DNA from: Streptomyces sp. MRC013
GTDB lineage: Bacteria; Actinomycetota; Actinomycetes; Streptomycetales; Streptomycetaceae
Assembly (NCBI RefSeq): GCF_023614235.1
Contig: NZ_CP094264.1
Location: forward strand, 2,356,001-2,420,000
DNA length: 64,000 nucleotides
Direction of reading: 5' to 3'
Position 1 is the stretch's first letter. Every line of letters starts with the position of its first letter. The translations under genes were made by a program, and so were the position numbers. Of the stretch, positions 24,821-33,847 are shown piece after piece. The notes beneath the pieces were generated by a model that ran no database searches, had not been told where the DNA came from, and saw nothing but the letters and a program-made list of their open reading frames with translations.

Positions 24821-25600
24821 ATGCCCCGACGCCCGCCGAGCCGCTGCGCCCAGTGCGGCACCCGGCGTACCGCGTCGGGGAGCTGCCCCACCTGCCGCCC
24901 CTCGCAGCGCATGGCCAGGCAGACGCAGGCCGCCTGGCGGTGGGTCTACGACGATGCGCGGTGGCCGCTGCTGCGCGATCAGGTGCTGTCCGAGGAGGCG
25001 TTCTGCCGAGCGGGATGCAGCAGCCCTCCCACGGTCGTGGACCACATCCGCCCGCACCGCGGCAACGAGCAGCTGGCGTTCGACCGGGCCAACCTCCAGG
25101 CCATGTGTAAGCGGTGTCACGACGCCAAGACCGCCCGAGAGACGGGGTTCGCCGGGGCCGGCAGCCGCCCGCGCGTCACCACCCGGGTAACGCTCGTGTG
25201 CGGTCCGCCCTGCAGCGGCAAGACGTCGTACGTCCGCGAACACGCCCAGGACGGCGACCTGGTCGTGGACTGGGACGCGCTCGCCCAGGCACTGGGATCC
25301 CCCCACCCCTGGGCCCACCCCGCCCCCCTCACCCCCTTCATCGCCGAGGCACGCGACGCCGTGATCGCCCGGCTCGACCGGCGCCACGCAGTCGAGCGAG
25401 CATGGATCATCGCGACCGCGCCGCGCGCCGCCGACCGGGAGCGCCTCGCCCCCGACGGCGCGGCCGTGGTCGTACTCGCGACTCCGGAGGAGGAGTGTGT
25501 GCGCCGGGCTCGCCGCGATGAGCGTCCGGCCGATACGATCGACGCGATCGAGTCGTGGTGGCGTACCTACCGGGCCGATCAGCCCGCCTCACCGAGGTGA
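24821..25600 (+). CDS. HNH endonuclease fused to a P-loop kinase/ATPase
   Basis: A 259-residue protein. The N-terminus has CAQCGTRRTASGSCPTC; the HNH core is TVVDHIRPHRGNEQLAFDRA, NLQAMCKRCHDAK (residues about 70-105). After a short linker a P-loop domain begins: VTLVCGPPCSGKTSYVREHA, with GDLVVDWDALAQALG and late RRARRDERP, as in AAA_33/polynucleotide kinase-like proteins. HNH nucleases next to terminase genes often assist cos cleavage and packaging. The added kinase could act on cut ends (inference). It lies just before the terminase small subunit. Confidence 0.82.
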   Translation: MPRRPPSRCAQCGTRRTASGSCPTCRPSQRMARQTQAAWRWVYDDARWPLLRDQVLSEEAFCRAGCSSPPTVVDHIRPHRGNEQLAFDRANLQAMCKRCHDAKTARETGFAGAGSRPRVTTRVTLVCGPPCSGKTSYVREHAQDGDLVVDWDALAQALGSPHPWAHPAPLTPFIAEARDAVIARLDRRHAVERAWIIATAPRAADRERLAPDGAAVVVLATPEEECVRRARRDERPADTIDAIESWWRTYRADQPASPR

Positions 25601-25752
25601 TTCCGACCCCCGTAGGGGGGTGGCGGATCTTGCCGGTGGGGGGGATCCCGCGCGCAGGCGGGGGTGGCGCGCGCATAGCCGCGAGTTACGGCCGCCTTTA
25701 TGAGGACCCAGTAGTCAGACGTCGACTCTCAGCGACCAGGGGGTGAGCGGAC
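25601..25752 (+). other. Non-coding gap before terminase: candidate cos/packaging region
   Basis: A 152-base gap without a gene, the largest in the late region, between the HNH gene and terS. It holds GACCCCCGTAGGGGGGT, a GCGCGC pair flanking an 11-base G-rich core (about 25650-25675), and a more AT-rich part (ttatgaggacccagtagtc). Position is right for cos; no end sequence can be read from DNA alone. Confidence 0.35.
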
Positions 25753-26208
25753 ATGGGCGTACGCGGCCCCGTCCCCCAGCCGGACACCGTCCGGGCCCTG
25801 CGCGGCAACCCTGGCGGCCGGCCCGCTCCGAAGCGCGTGACGGCCACGCCCGGGGCACCGAGCGCGCCGTCTTGGCTGGACACGGAGGCCCGCGCCGAGT
25901 GGCGCCGCATCGTGCCCGAGCTCGACCGCCTGGGCGTGCTGGCCAAGGTCGATCGCGCTGCCCTGTCCACGTACTGCGCGGCCTGGTCCAAGTTCGTGGC
26001 AGCCGAGCAGCTGCTGCAGGGCGACGACCTGGTGGCCGAGCGGCGCGCGGGCAACGGCCCGGCCAAGCATCCGGCCTGGCAGGTGTGGCGGGAGGCGGCG
26101 ACGACGGTGGCGGCCCTGGCGAAGGAGCTGTTCATCACGCCGTCCTCGAGGCTGCGCTCGGTGAAGCCGGAGGGCGATGACGATGAGGGGGACGACATCC
26201 TCGACTGA
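25753..26208 (+). CDS. terS: Terminase small subunit (P27 family)
   Basis: A 151-residue protein: MGVRGPVPQPDTVRALRGNP at the N-terminus, then ARAEWRRIVPELDRLGVLAK and AALSTYCAAWSKFVAAEQLL, matching the P27-type small terminase of HK97-like phages. It binds the packaging site and loads the large subunit. The acidic C-terminus overlaps terL by 32 bases. Confidence 0.92.
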   Translation: MGVRGPVPQPDTVRALRGNPGGRPAPKRVTATPGAPSAPSWLDTEARAEWRRIVPELDRLGVLAKVDRAALSTYCAAWSKFVAAEQLLQGDDLVAERRAGNGPAKHPAWQVWREAATTVAALAKELFITPSSRLRSVKPEGDDDEGDDILD

Positions 26209-27976
26209 GCAGCTGCGTACCCGCCTGACGGCGGAGATCGACCAGGCCATCGCCGGGTGGGTCGATGAGGGCCTGGTGCAGGGCACCGAGTGGCTGGCGG
26301 AGGGCCGCCGGCCGCTGCTGTGCACGCCGATCCCCGCCCCGGACGGCACCTGGTTCGATCCGGACGCCGTGGTGCGCGTCCTGAAGTTCTTCCGGCTGCT
26401 CAAGCAGCTGATCGGCCGTCACGCGGGCCGGGAGTTCGTCCTGCTGGACTGGCAGGTCCGGTACCTGATCGCCCCGGTGTTCGGCCTGAAGCGTCCGGAC
26501 GGCTACCGGGTGATCCGGACCGTGTGGTTCGAGATCCCCCGCAAGAACGGCAAGTCCACGATCTGCTCGGGCCTGGGCCTGTACCTGTTCGCCGCGGACC
26601 GGGAGCCGGGCGCCGAGGTGTACGCGGCCGCCGGCGACCGCGACCAGGCGAACATCGTGTTCCGCGCGGCGGCGAACATGGCCGCCGGGTCGCCGCCGCT
26701 GAAGAAGCGGCTGGGCCGTCGGGGCATCCAGAAGAAGTTGCTGGAGCACCCGGGCACCCACTCGATCTTCCGGGCCCTGTCCTCGGAGGGCCTGCGCGCG
26801 CACGGCCTGAACGTCCACGGCGGCGTGATCGATGAGGTCCATGTCCACCGGAACCCGGACGTCGTGGACGCCCTGGAGACAGGCGTAGGCTCCCGTGCCC
26901 AGCCGCTGATCATCTTCATCACGACGGCGGACGACGGCTCTGAGGCCGGCAGCATCTACGCCACCAAGCGCGAGGAGGTTGAGGCCCTCGTCGGTGGGCA
27001 CGCCGAGGATCCCACCGTGTGGGGCGTGGTGTTCGGCGCGGATCAGTCGGCCGAGGATTTCGATCCGTTCTCCGAGGAGACGTTGCGCACCGCGAACCCG
27101 GGCTACGGGGTGACGGTGCTCGCCGACTACCTGGCGAGCAAGGCCGCGCAGGCCGCGCGTTCCCCGGCGCAGCTCAACCGGTACCTGCGGCTGCACCTCA
27201 ACGTGCGGACCAAGCAGACCACGCGGTGGCTGCGGATGGAGGACTGGGACGAGTCCTCCCGCACGCCCGCGGGCGACACCATCGCCGTGGACCTGGACGC
27301 GCTGGAAGGCCGCGCGTGCTACGGCGGGCTGGACCTGTCCAGCACCACCGACATGACCGCGCTCACCCTGTGGTTCCCGCCGGAGGACCCGGAGGACCCC
27401 GACGAGCCGCACATCTGGGTGCCGTTCTTCTGGCTGCCCGAGGACAACCTGCGGGACCTGGAGCGGCGCACCAAGGTCCCGCTGGAGCGGTGGGCGGAGG
27501 ACGAGCCGGGCTACCTGGGCACCGCGCTGCGGCTGACGGAGGGCAACGTCGTGGACTACCGCGCCGTCCGGGCCCTCATCACGGAGGAGCTGAAGCCCCG
27601 GTTCGACATCCGGGCCATCGGCTACGACCGGTGGAACGCCACCGAGACCATCAACGAGCTGTCCGAGGCCGGCATGGAGATGGAGCAGGTGTCCCAGGGC
27701 TACGCCGGACTCAACGAGCCCTGCCGCCAGCTGGAGCGCCTCGTGCTGTCCCAGCGGATCGTCCACGGCGCCCACCCGATCCTGCGCTGGCACGTCGACT
27801 GCGTCGGCATCAAGACCAACACGGACGGCTACGTGAAGCCGGTCAAGCCCGACCGGCAGACGTCCAGCAAGCGCATCGACGGTGTGGCCTCCGGGCTCAA
27901 CGCGCTGGCCATGCACCTGATGCGCGCGGAGCCCGAGACGGTACCGGAGCCGAAGATCCGGATCATCGGCGCCTGA
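26177..27976 (+). CDS. terL: Terminase large subunit
   Basis: A 599-residue DNA-packaging motor. The ATPase part has the Walker A-like PRKNGKST (about residues 121-128), Walker B VIDEVHVH (about 217-224) and the coupling motif IIFITTADDGSE. The C-terminal RNase H-like nuclease has CYGGLDLSSTTDMTALTLW and the later IRAIGYDRWNATETINELSE. Belongs to the HK97-type group. The start is ATG 26177; a second ATG two codons on is possible. It overlaps terS by 32 bases. Confidence 0.95.
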   Translation: MTMRGTTSSTEQLRTRLTAEIDQAIAGWVDEGLVQGTEWLAEGRRPLLCTPIPAPDGTWFDPDAVVRVLKFFRLLKQLIGRHAGREFVLLDWQVRYLIAPVFGLKRPDGYRVIRTVWFEIPRKNGKSTICSGLGLYLFAADREPGAEVYAAAGDRDQANIVFRAAANMAAGSPPLKKRLGRRGIQKKLLEHPGTHSIFRALSSEGLRAHGLNVHGGVIDEVHVHRNPDVVDALETGVGSRAQPLIIFITTADDGSEAGSIYATKREEVEALVGGHAEDPTVWGVVFGADQSAEDFDPFSEETLRTANPGYGVTVLADYLASKAAQAARSPAQLNRYLRLHLNVRTKQTTRWLRMEDWDESSRTPAGDTIAVDLDALEGRACYGGLDLSSTTDMTALTLWFPPEDPEDPDEPHIWVPFFWLPEDNLRDLERRTKVPLERWAEDEPGYLGTALRLTEGNVVDYRAVRALITEELKPRFDIRAIGYDRWNATETINELSEAGMEMEQVSQGYAGLNEPCRQLERLVLSQRIVHGAHPILRWHVDCVGIKTNTDGYVKPVKPDRQTSSKRIDGVASGLNALAMHLMRAEPETVPEPKIRIIGA

Positions 27977-27998
27977 CCGGCGCCCGGGAAGGGGCGAG

Positions 27999-28166
27999 AT
28001 GCACGACCGGATCCAGTGGCTGTGCGAGCTGGCCGGGATGGCGGCCGGGGCCGCCGGGATGGTGCTCATCAGCGCAGCCCTCGGCGGTCTGCTCGGCGCC
28101 GGCCTGGCGCTGCTCGTGCTGTCCGTCCCGCTGCTCGTCATCGGCAACATGAAGGGAGGTGGCTGA
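27999..28166 (+). CDS. 55-residue membrane protein between terminase and portal
   Basis: From ATG 27999 (GGGGCGAG upstream). One long hydrophobic region (AAGMVLISAALGGLLGAGLA, LLVLSVPLLVIGNM). It ends GGG and overlaps the portal start by one base. Short membrane genes at this place recur in actinobacterial phages; function unknown. Confidence 0.6.
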   Translation: MHDRIQWLCELAGMAAGAAGMVLISAALGGLLGAGLALLVLSVPLLVIGNMKGGG

Positions 28167-30103
28167 TGCCGCTCATCCGCAACCTGCTGCAGCGCGGCCT
28201 CGGCCGCCAGGAGCGCAGCAGTCGGGGCATGCCGTCCCTCACCGGCCGGTCGACGGCGGCCGGCGTCACCGTCACCCCCGAGCGGGCGCTGCAGGTCGCC
28301 GCGGTGTTCTCCTCGGTGCGGCTGCTGGCCGAGACCGGGAGCATGCTGCCGGTCGGGGTCTACCAGCGGTCCGGATCGATCCGGATCCCGTCCATGGAGC
28401 ACCCGCTGGCGCCGCTGTTCACCTACCAGGCCAATCCCCAGCTGGAGGCGGGGGAGTTCTGGGCGCAGGTCCTGGGCTGGATGCTCGTACGGGGCAACGC
28501 CGCGGTGTACGTGGAACGGTCGAGCGGCGGCATGCCGATCGGGCTGTGGCCGGTCTCGTGGACGAGCGTGGAGCCCCGCCGGGTGAAGGGCACCGGGGAG
28601 CTCGTCTACAGAATCACGCTGGACGACGACGAGTGGGCGCCCATCCGCGAGGCCGACGGCCTGGTGAGGAGCGAGAATCTGCTGCACTTCCGGGCGTTCG
28701 GGCTCGGCGGGGCGGAGGGCCTGTCCCCCATCGGCATGGCCCGGCAGTCCGTCGGTACCGGGTTCGCCGCCACCTCCTACATCGGCGCTTTTTTCGCCCG
28801 CGATGCCTCCCCCGGCGGCGTCGTCTCCGTCCCCGGCGCGCTGACCGACGCGCAGTGGGAGCGGCTCACCCGCCAGTGGAACGAGCTGCACGAGGGGTAC
28901 GACAACAGCCACCGCCTGGCCGTCATGGAGGCCGGCGCCAAGTGGGAGAAGACCAGCCTGTCCCCGGCGGACGCCCAGTTCCTCGAGGTCTACAAGCTCA
29001 CGAGGAGCGAGATTGCCGGGATCTTCGGTGTGCCGCCGCACATGATCGGTGACGTGGAGCGCTCCACGTCGTGGGGCTCGGGCATCGAGCAGCAGTCCCT
29101 CGGCTACGTCATCTACTCCCTGCTGCCGTGGCTCACCCGCCTGGAGCGCACCGCGGGCCGCTTGATGGGCGACCCCGGCCTGTACCTGAAGTTCAACCCG
29201 GACGCGCTGCTGCGCGGCGACATCACGCAGCGGTTCGGCGCGTACGCGCAGGCCCGCCAGTGGGGGTGGATGTCCGTCAACGAGATCCGCGCCAAGGAGG
29301 ACGAGGCGCCGATCGAGGGCGGCGACGACTACCTGCAGCCGCTCAACATGGTTCCCGCAGGCTCGCCCGCGCCGGCCGAGCAGCGGGCCCTGCCCGGGCG
29401 TCAGGTCCGCGCGGAGGAGTCGGTGGAGTCCCCGGCCGCCGAGGACATGCCGTCGTGGATCCGGCGGCACTACGAGGCGATCAGCACGTTCTTCGCCGAG
29501 CAGGGCGAGCAGGTCTTGGCCGCGCTCGGCGTACGGCCCGACACCCCGGCGGAGCAGCTGGTGGACCTGGTCGCCGACAACGAGGCGCTGACCGAGTTGC
29601 TGCTGCAGTTGGCGCGCGGCCTGGCCTCTGAGGTCGGCTCGTCCACGGCGGCCGCGCTCGGCGGGACGTTCGTGGTGGAGGAGACGGTGCCGGCGCTCGC
29701 CGCGTCGGCCGCGTCGACCGCGTCGAACGTCAACGCCACCACCGTGAAGGAGCTGGCGAGCACGATCCGCGTGGCCGACAGCCCCAGCGAGGTGCAGGAC
29801 TCCGTACGGAAGATGTTCGACGGGATGACCAAGGCCCGGGCTCAGGTCCTCGCCCAGGCCCGCGTCTCCACGGTGACGTCGTTCGCCTCGCACGAGGGCG
29901 CCAAGCACGCGGGCGCACGCACCAAGACGTGGCGGGTGTGGGACTCCAACCCCCGCAAGACCCACCAACGGGCGGATGGCCAGACCGTCGACATCCGCGG
30001 CGAGTTCGAGATCGGCTCGCGGCGCGGCCGCTGGCCGCATGATCACCGGCTCGGCGTGGACGAGATCGCCGGATGTACCTGCCGGCTCCAGTTCAACCTG
30101 TGA
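28166..30103 (+). CDS. Portal protein with C-terminal MuF-like head morphogenesis domain
   Basis: A 645-residue fusion. Residues about 1-400 are an HK97-type portal (GVTVTPERALQVAAVFSSVR, RGNAAVYVERSSGGMPIGLW, EVYKLTRSEIAGIFGVPPHM, GSGIEQQSLGYVIYSLLPW). After a Pro/Glu linker and a helical spacer, the end (RVSTVTSFASHEGAKHAGAR, KTWRVWDSNPRKTHQRADGQ, DEIAGCTCRLQFNL) is a MuF-C domain. The two are often separate neighbouring genes; here they are one chain. The portal forms the dodecamer at the DNA entry vertex. The start is ATG 28166. Confidence 0.92.
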   Translation: MPLIRNLLQRGLGRQERSSRGMPSLTGRSTAAGVTVTPERALQVAAVFSSVRLLAETGSMLPVGVYQRSGSIRIPSMEHPLAPLFTYQANPQLEAGEFWAQVLGWMLVRGNAAVYVERSSGGMPIGLWPVSWTSVEPRRVKGTGELVYRITLDDDEWAPIREADGLVRSENLLHFRAFGLGGAEGLSPIGMARQSVGTGFAATSYIGAFFARDASPGGVVSVPGALTDAQWERLTRQWNELHEGYDNSHRLAVMEAGAKWEKTSLSPADAQFLEVYKLTRSEIAGIFGVPPHMIGDVERSTSWGSGIEQQSLGYVIYSLLPWLTRLERTAGRLMGDPGLYLKFNPDALLRGDITQRFGAYAQARQWGWMSVNEIRAKEDEAPIEGGDDYLQPLNMVPAGSPAPAEQRALPGRQVRAEESVESPAAEDMPSWIRRHYEAISTFFAEQGEQVLAALGVRPDTPAEQLVDLVADNEALTELLLQLARGLASEVGSSTAAALGGTFVVEETVPALAASAASTASNVNATTVKELASTIRVADSPSEVQDSVRKMFDGMTKARAQVLAQARVSTVTSFASHEGAKHAGARTKTWRVWDSNPRKTHQRADGQTVDIRGEFEIGSRRGRWPHDHRLGVDEIAGCTCRLQFNL

Positions 30104-30115
30104 GGAGGCGCCGTT

Positions 30116-30856
30116 GTGCGCACACGTGAAGTGCGGGCTTTCCCGCTGACGGACCTGCAGATCCGGGCCGCCGACGACGCCGCGGGCACGCTGCGGTTTC
30201 GGGGGCGCGCGATCGTCTACGACTCCCTGTCGGAGGACATGGGCGGCTGGCGCGAGCGCATCGTCCCCGGCGCCGCCACCCGCACCCTGTCCGGCAACCC
30301 CGACGTCAGGTTCCTCATCAACCACGACCCGAACCTGTTGCTGGCCCGTACGGCGGCCGGGACGGCGACGCTCGTGGAGGACGACGCCGGGGTCCTGGTC
30401 GAAGCCGACATGGCGGACGTGTCCTACGCCCGCGACCTGGCGGTGTCCCTGGAGCGCGGCGACATCAACCAGATGTCGTTCGGGTTCTGGGTCACTGCCG
30501 ACGGCTGGGCGGGCAACATCCACGAGGTGTTCGGCATCGACCTCGACGGCGGCGACGTGAGCGTCGTGACGTACCCGGCGTTCGCCGCGACGTCGGCCGA
30601 GCTGCGGTCGGCGGCCGCCCGGCAGCTCGGCCAGGCGCCGCGCCAGCCGGACCCCGAGCAGGTCACCCGCGCCATCGCCGAGGTCCGCGCGGGCAAGGTC
30701 CTCTCGGCCACCAACCGACAGCTGGTGCAGGACGCCCGCGACGCGCTCGACGCGCTGCTGGACGCCGCGGACCGCTCGGGCCCGGCGCCCGAGCCGTACC
30801 CGCTGGAGCGGGCCCGGCACCGGCTGCGCGAGTACGAGCTGCTCGCCCAGCTGTAA
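30116..30856 (+). CDS. HK97-type prohead protease (S78)
   Basis: A 246-residue protein from GTG 30116. The family core is RFRGRAIVYDSLSEDMGGWR, ERIVPGAATRTL, FLINHDPN (catalytic His) and INQMSFGFWV (catalytic Ser), then VVTYPAFAATSAEL. It cleaves the capsid delta domain during head maturation. The C-terminal 60 residues are helical and may be scaffold-like. It lies between portal and capsid as usual. Confidence 0.93.
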   Translation: MRTREVRAFPLTDLQIRAADDAAGTLRFRGRAIVYDSLSEDMGGWRERIVPGAATRTLSGNPDVRFLINHDPNLLLARTAAGTATLVEDDAGVLVEADMADVSYARDLAVSLERGDINQMSFGFWVTADGWAGNIHEVFGIDLDGGDVSVVTYPAFAATSAELRSAAARQLGQAPRQPDPEQVTRAIAEVRAGKVLSATNRQLVQDARDALDALLDAADRSGPAPEPYPLERARHRLREYELLAQL

Positions 30857-30919
30857 CCCCCCTTTCGTCGTCCCGGCCGACCGGCCCCGGACGCACCCAC
30901 CACAGAACGGAGAGCGCCC

Positions 30920-32125
30920 ATGCCCACCAGCGTGGAACTGCGCCAGCAGCGGGCCGGCATCGTGGAGTCGATGCGGGCCATCACCGAGCGCGCCGAGGCC
31001 GAGAACCGTGGCCTGAGCGGCGAGGAGCGCCAGTCCTACGACCGGCACGAGGACGATTTCCGCAGCCTGACCGAGCGCATCGAGCGCCAGGAGGCGGAGG
31101 AGCAGCGGGCCGCACAGATGGCCGAGCCCATCGGTCGCGGCGCCCGGCGCCCCGACGACGGCGGCCGCGGCACCACCGAGCAGCGCGCCCAGGAGCGGCG
31201 CGCCGCGTTCTTCCAGGCCCTGCGCAGGGGCGCCCGTCTGGCGCCGGAGCAGCGGGCGCTGGTGGAGAACACGGCCGGGGAGATCCTCGTCCCGGAGGAC
31301 CTGGAGACGGAGATCCACCGGGCCCTGCCCGACCTGACGATCATGCGCGGCATCGCCTCGCAGCGCACCGTCACCACCAACCGGGTGAGGCGCCGGTCGC
31401 TGGCCGAGGTGTCCGTGGGCTGGGGCAAGCTCGAGACGAACGAGCAGACCCTCACCGACTCGATGCCGTCCACCCCGACCGAGGAGTACACGTACATCGA
31501 GGACCTGTACGGGCTCGCGAAAATCGGCGAAGACGAACTGGATGACAGCGACGTCAACCTCGAGGCGTTCGTCCGCGACAGCTTCGCCCGGGCGTGCGCG
31601 GAGGCGGAGGACACCGCGTTCACCGTCGGCGCCGGCCACGCCGCACACCAGCCGGTCGGCTACATGACCACGGGCGGCGGCGTCCCCACCGTCACGGCGG
31701 CGGCCGCCGCGGCCGTCTCCACCGACGACCTGAAGAAGCTGATTTACGCCACTCCGGCGCAGTACCGGCGCAACGGCCGGTTCACCCTCTCCTCCGGAAC
31801 GGAGCTGGCGATCTCCCTGCTGAAGGACGGCAACAACCAGTACATCTGGCAACCGTCCGCCCAGGCGGGACGGCCCAACTCGCTGTTCGGCTACCCGGTG
31901 GACAACCAGGAGGACATGGCGGCCGTCGCCGCGTCCGCGCGCGTGGCCGCGTTCGGCGACTTCAACGCCGGCTACCGGATCTACGACCGGCAGGGCATGA
32001 CCGTCAAGGTCCTCGACCAGCTCTACGCCGAGGAGGGCATGGTGGGCTGGAAGATCCGCAAGCGGGTGGGCGGGGACGTCATCCGCCCGCAGGCCCTGCG
32101 CATCCTCGTCATGGCGGCCGCCTGA
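30920..32125 (+). CDS. Major capsid protein (HK97 fold)
   Basis: A 401-residue protein. The first ~80 residues are charged and helical (LRQQRAGIVESMRAITERAE), the delta/scaffold domain normally removed by the protease. The HK97 core follows: EILVPEDLETEIHRALPDLT, EEYTYIEDLYGLAKIGEDEL, AFTVGAGHAAHQPVGYM and WQPSAQAGRPNSLFGYPVDN. The last part (AFGDFNAGYRIYDRQGMTVK) is typical. It has a good GGAG ribosome site and is expected to be the most abundant late protein. Confidence 0.95.
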   Translation: MPTSVELRQQRAGIVESMRAITERAEAENRGLSGEERQSYDRHEDDFRSLTERIERQEAEEQRAAQMAEPIGRGARRPDDGGRGTTEQRAQERRAAFFQALRRGARLAPEQRALVENTAGEILVPEDLETEIHRALPDLTIMRGIASQRTVTTNRVRRRSLAEVSVGWGKLETNEQTLTDSMPSTPTEEYTYIEDLYGLAKIGEDELDDSDVNLEAFVRDSFARACAEAEDTAFTVGAGHAAHQPVGYMTTGGGVPTVTAAAAAAVSTDDLKKLIYATPAQYRRNGRFTLSSGTELAISLLKDGNNQYIWQPSAQAGRPNSLFGYPVDNQEDMAAVAASARVAAFGDFNAGYRIYDRQGMTVKVLDQLYAEEGMVGWKIRKRVGGDVIRPQALRILVMAAA

Positions 32126-32412
32126 TGAAGATCGAGATCACCTCCGTCACGTCCGTGTCCGACGGCGCGGGGCGCCGCTACCGCCACGGCCAGGTCGTCG
32201 ACGTCGATGACGAGCTGGCCGCGGCCTGGATCCAGGCGGGCCACGCCACGCGGGCCACCGCCAAGCCGGCCGCCGGAGCGAAGGTCGGCCAGGGCAAGGG
32301 CGGCCAGCGGCGGGGCACCCGGCAGGCGCCCCGCACCACGTCCACCGCACCCGCCGGGCCGCCGTCCACCCCGCCCGGGGAGAACGCGCGCACCGGCACC
32401 ACCGACGAGTGA
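32125..32412 (+). CDS. Small protein downstream of capsid
   Basis: Ninety-five residues from ATG 32125, overlapping the capsid stop by one base. The N-terminal half (MKIEITSVTSVSDGAGRRYR, VVDVDDELAAAWIQAGHATR) is a folded beta-rich module seen in many short head-completion or FxLD-type phage proteins. The second half is a Lys/Gly/Thr/Pro-rich disordered tail. Function not assigned. Confidence 0.65.
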   Translation: MKIEITSVTSVSDGAGRRYRHGQVVDVDDELAAAWIQAGHATRATAKPAAGAKVGQGKGGQRRGTRQAPRTTSTAPAGPPSTPPGENARTGTTDE

Positions 32413-32426
32413 ACGGGAGGTGAGCC

Positions 32427-32975
32427 GTGGCATCCCCGTGGGCCACACCGGAGGAGCTGCGGCTCCACCTCCGCCTCGCCACCATCGACGCCGAGCAGGC
32501 AGCCGTGAAACTCGCGGAGGCGGAGACCGTCATCCGCGGCGAGCTGGAGCAGAGCATCGACGCCGTCGCGGACGACACGGCCGTCCTGGTCGGCACCGGC
32601 CGCCGCGTCCTCACCCTGCCCGAACTTCCCGTGACCGCGGTGACGACCGTCCTGGTGGACGATGCCGCGCTCACACTGGCCACCGGCTACCGGTGGAACC
32701 GGTACGGGCTGCTCACCCGGCTGGACGGCTGCTGGCCGCTGGACGCGGACATCACCGTCGTCTACAGCCACGGCTACACGGTCATCCCGCCCGTGATCCG
32801 GCAGGTGTGCCTGCAAGTCGCAGGGCGGGCCTGGGTGCGCTCCACCACCGCCGTGACCGCCGAGTCCCTCGGCGACCGGTCTCTCACCTACGACAAGGAC
32901 CGCTCAGGGCAGGCCCTGAGCGACTACGAGCTGCGCATCCTGCGGCCCTACATGCGCGGGCCCGCCAGCCGCTGA
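32427..32975 (+). CDS. Head-tail connector/adaptor (gp6-like)
   Basis: A 182-residue protein from GTG 32427 with GGGAGGTGA upstream. It begins WATPEELRLHLRLATIDAEQ and includes LPELPVTAVTTVLVDDAALT and VYSHGYTVIPPVIRQVCLQV, the HK97 gp6/Gp15-type adaptor pattern. It sits under the portal to link head and tail. Confidence 0.82.
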   Translation: MASPWATPEELRLHLRLATIDAEQAAVKLAEAETVIRGELEQSIDAVADDTAVLVGTGRRVLTLPELPVTAVTTVLVDDAALTLATGYRWNRYGLLTRLDGCWPLDADITVVYSHGYTVIPPVIRQVCLQVAGRAWVRSTTAVTAESLGDRSLTYDKDRSGQALSDYELRILRPYMRGPASR

Positions 32976-32991
32976 CCGAGAGGGGCACCCG

Positions 32992-33333
32992 GTGGACATC
33001 TCCCACCTGCTCAACCGGGAGCTGGCCGTGTGGCGGACCGTCACCGCCGACGACGGCGCGGGCGGCCAGAGCAGCACGCGCGTCCAGCACGGCACGGTGC
33101 CGGCCAAGGTCGACCAACCGTCCGCCACCGAGCAGATGGTGGCGATGCAGGCCGGCTCCGGCCACTCCCATTCCATCTACCTGCTGCCGGACGCCGACGT
33201 ACGCCGTGGCGACGAGCTGCGCGGCGCCGACGAGGGGGGCGCCACGCAGACCTTCCGGGTGCTGGCCGTGGTCCGGCCCTCCGCCCCGGTGTACGCCAAG
33301 GCGCTGTGCGAACTCACCCAAGAGGGGAACTGA
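32992..33333 (+). CDS. Head closure / head-tail joining protein
   Basis: A 113-residue protein from GTG 32992. The beta-rich sequence (ELAVWRTVTADDGAGGQSST, HSIYLLPDADVRRGDELRGA, FRVLAVVRPS) fits stopper proteins of the SPP1 gp16/HK97 gp7 type. The assignment rests on size, pattern and order. Confidence 0.72.
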   Translation: MDISHLLNRELAVWRTVTADDGAGGQSSTRVQHGTVPAKVDQPSATEQMVAMQAGSGHSHSIYLLPDADVRRGDELRGADEGGATQTFRVLAVVRPSAPVYAKALCELTQEGN

Positions 33334-33335
33334 TC

Positions 33336-33674
33336 ATGGCTGCACTGTCCATCACGCGGGCGCCGGTTGTCGGCGGCCTGCCCGATCTCGCCGGGGCCGC
33401 GGTCGCCGCGTCGGCCCTGGGCGACACCGCCCCGGTGGGCACCGGCCGGTGCCTGGTCGTCGTCAACGCCGACGCCTCCCCGCACACGGTCACGGTGGCC
33501 ACCCCGGGGACCGTCTCCGGACTCGGTGTCGCCGACGCCGTGCTGACCGTCGCCGCCGGCGACACCGGCATCCTGCCGCTGCCCCGCCTGTTCGCCCAGG
33601 ACAACGGGCGCGCCTCCATCACCTACGACGGCGTCACCTCGCTGAGCGTCGCCGTGCTGGAGCTCGGCACGTGA
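33336..33674 (+). CDS. Structural protein of the head-tail region
   Basis: A 112-residue protein from ATG 33336. Wholly beta-rich (RCLVVVNADASPHTVTVATP, VLTVAAGDTGILPLPRLFAQ), suggesting a small beta-sandwich head decoration or connector protein. No exact family recognised. Its stop overlaps the next GTG (GTGA). Confidence 0.62.
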   Translation: MAALSITRAPVVGGLPDLAGAAVAASALGDTAPVGTGRCLVVVNADASPHTVTVATPGTVSGLGVADAVLTVAAGDTGILPLPRLFAQDNGRASITYDGVTSLSVAVLELGT

Positions 33675-33838
33675 CCGGCGCCGCCCCGCAGCGGCCGCAC
33701 GCCGCCGCCGAGCCGCACGAGTGCAAGGAGCGCGCCGAGGACGGCGCCCGCCCCGGCACCGAGCGGCTGGTGTGGGCCGTCCTCGCCGTCGCCGCCGAAC
33801 TCGCCGCCATACGCCGTGACCTGCGGCGCACACGGTAG
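33671..33838 (+). CDS. 55-residue hypothetical protein
   Basis: From GTG 33671. A polar N-terminus (PHAAAEPHECKERAEDGARP) is followed by a hydrophobic helix ending in basic residues (VWAVLAVAAELAAIRRDLRR), possibly membrane-associated. Function unknown. Confidence 0.5.
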   Translation: MTGAAPQRPHAAAEPHECKERAEDGARPGTERLVWAVLAVAAELAAIRRDLRRTR

Positions 33839-33847
33839 GAGGAGACC

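Noticed and set aside
26135..31852. Minus-strand open frame of 1905 codons across terminase, portal and capsid genes
   Set aside because: It is the mirror of strongly GC3-biased plus-strand genes with clear families; its translation is low-complexity with no domain.
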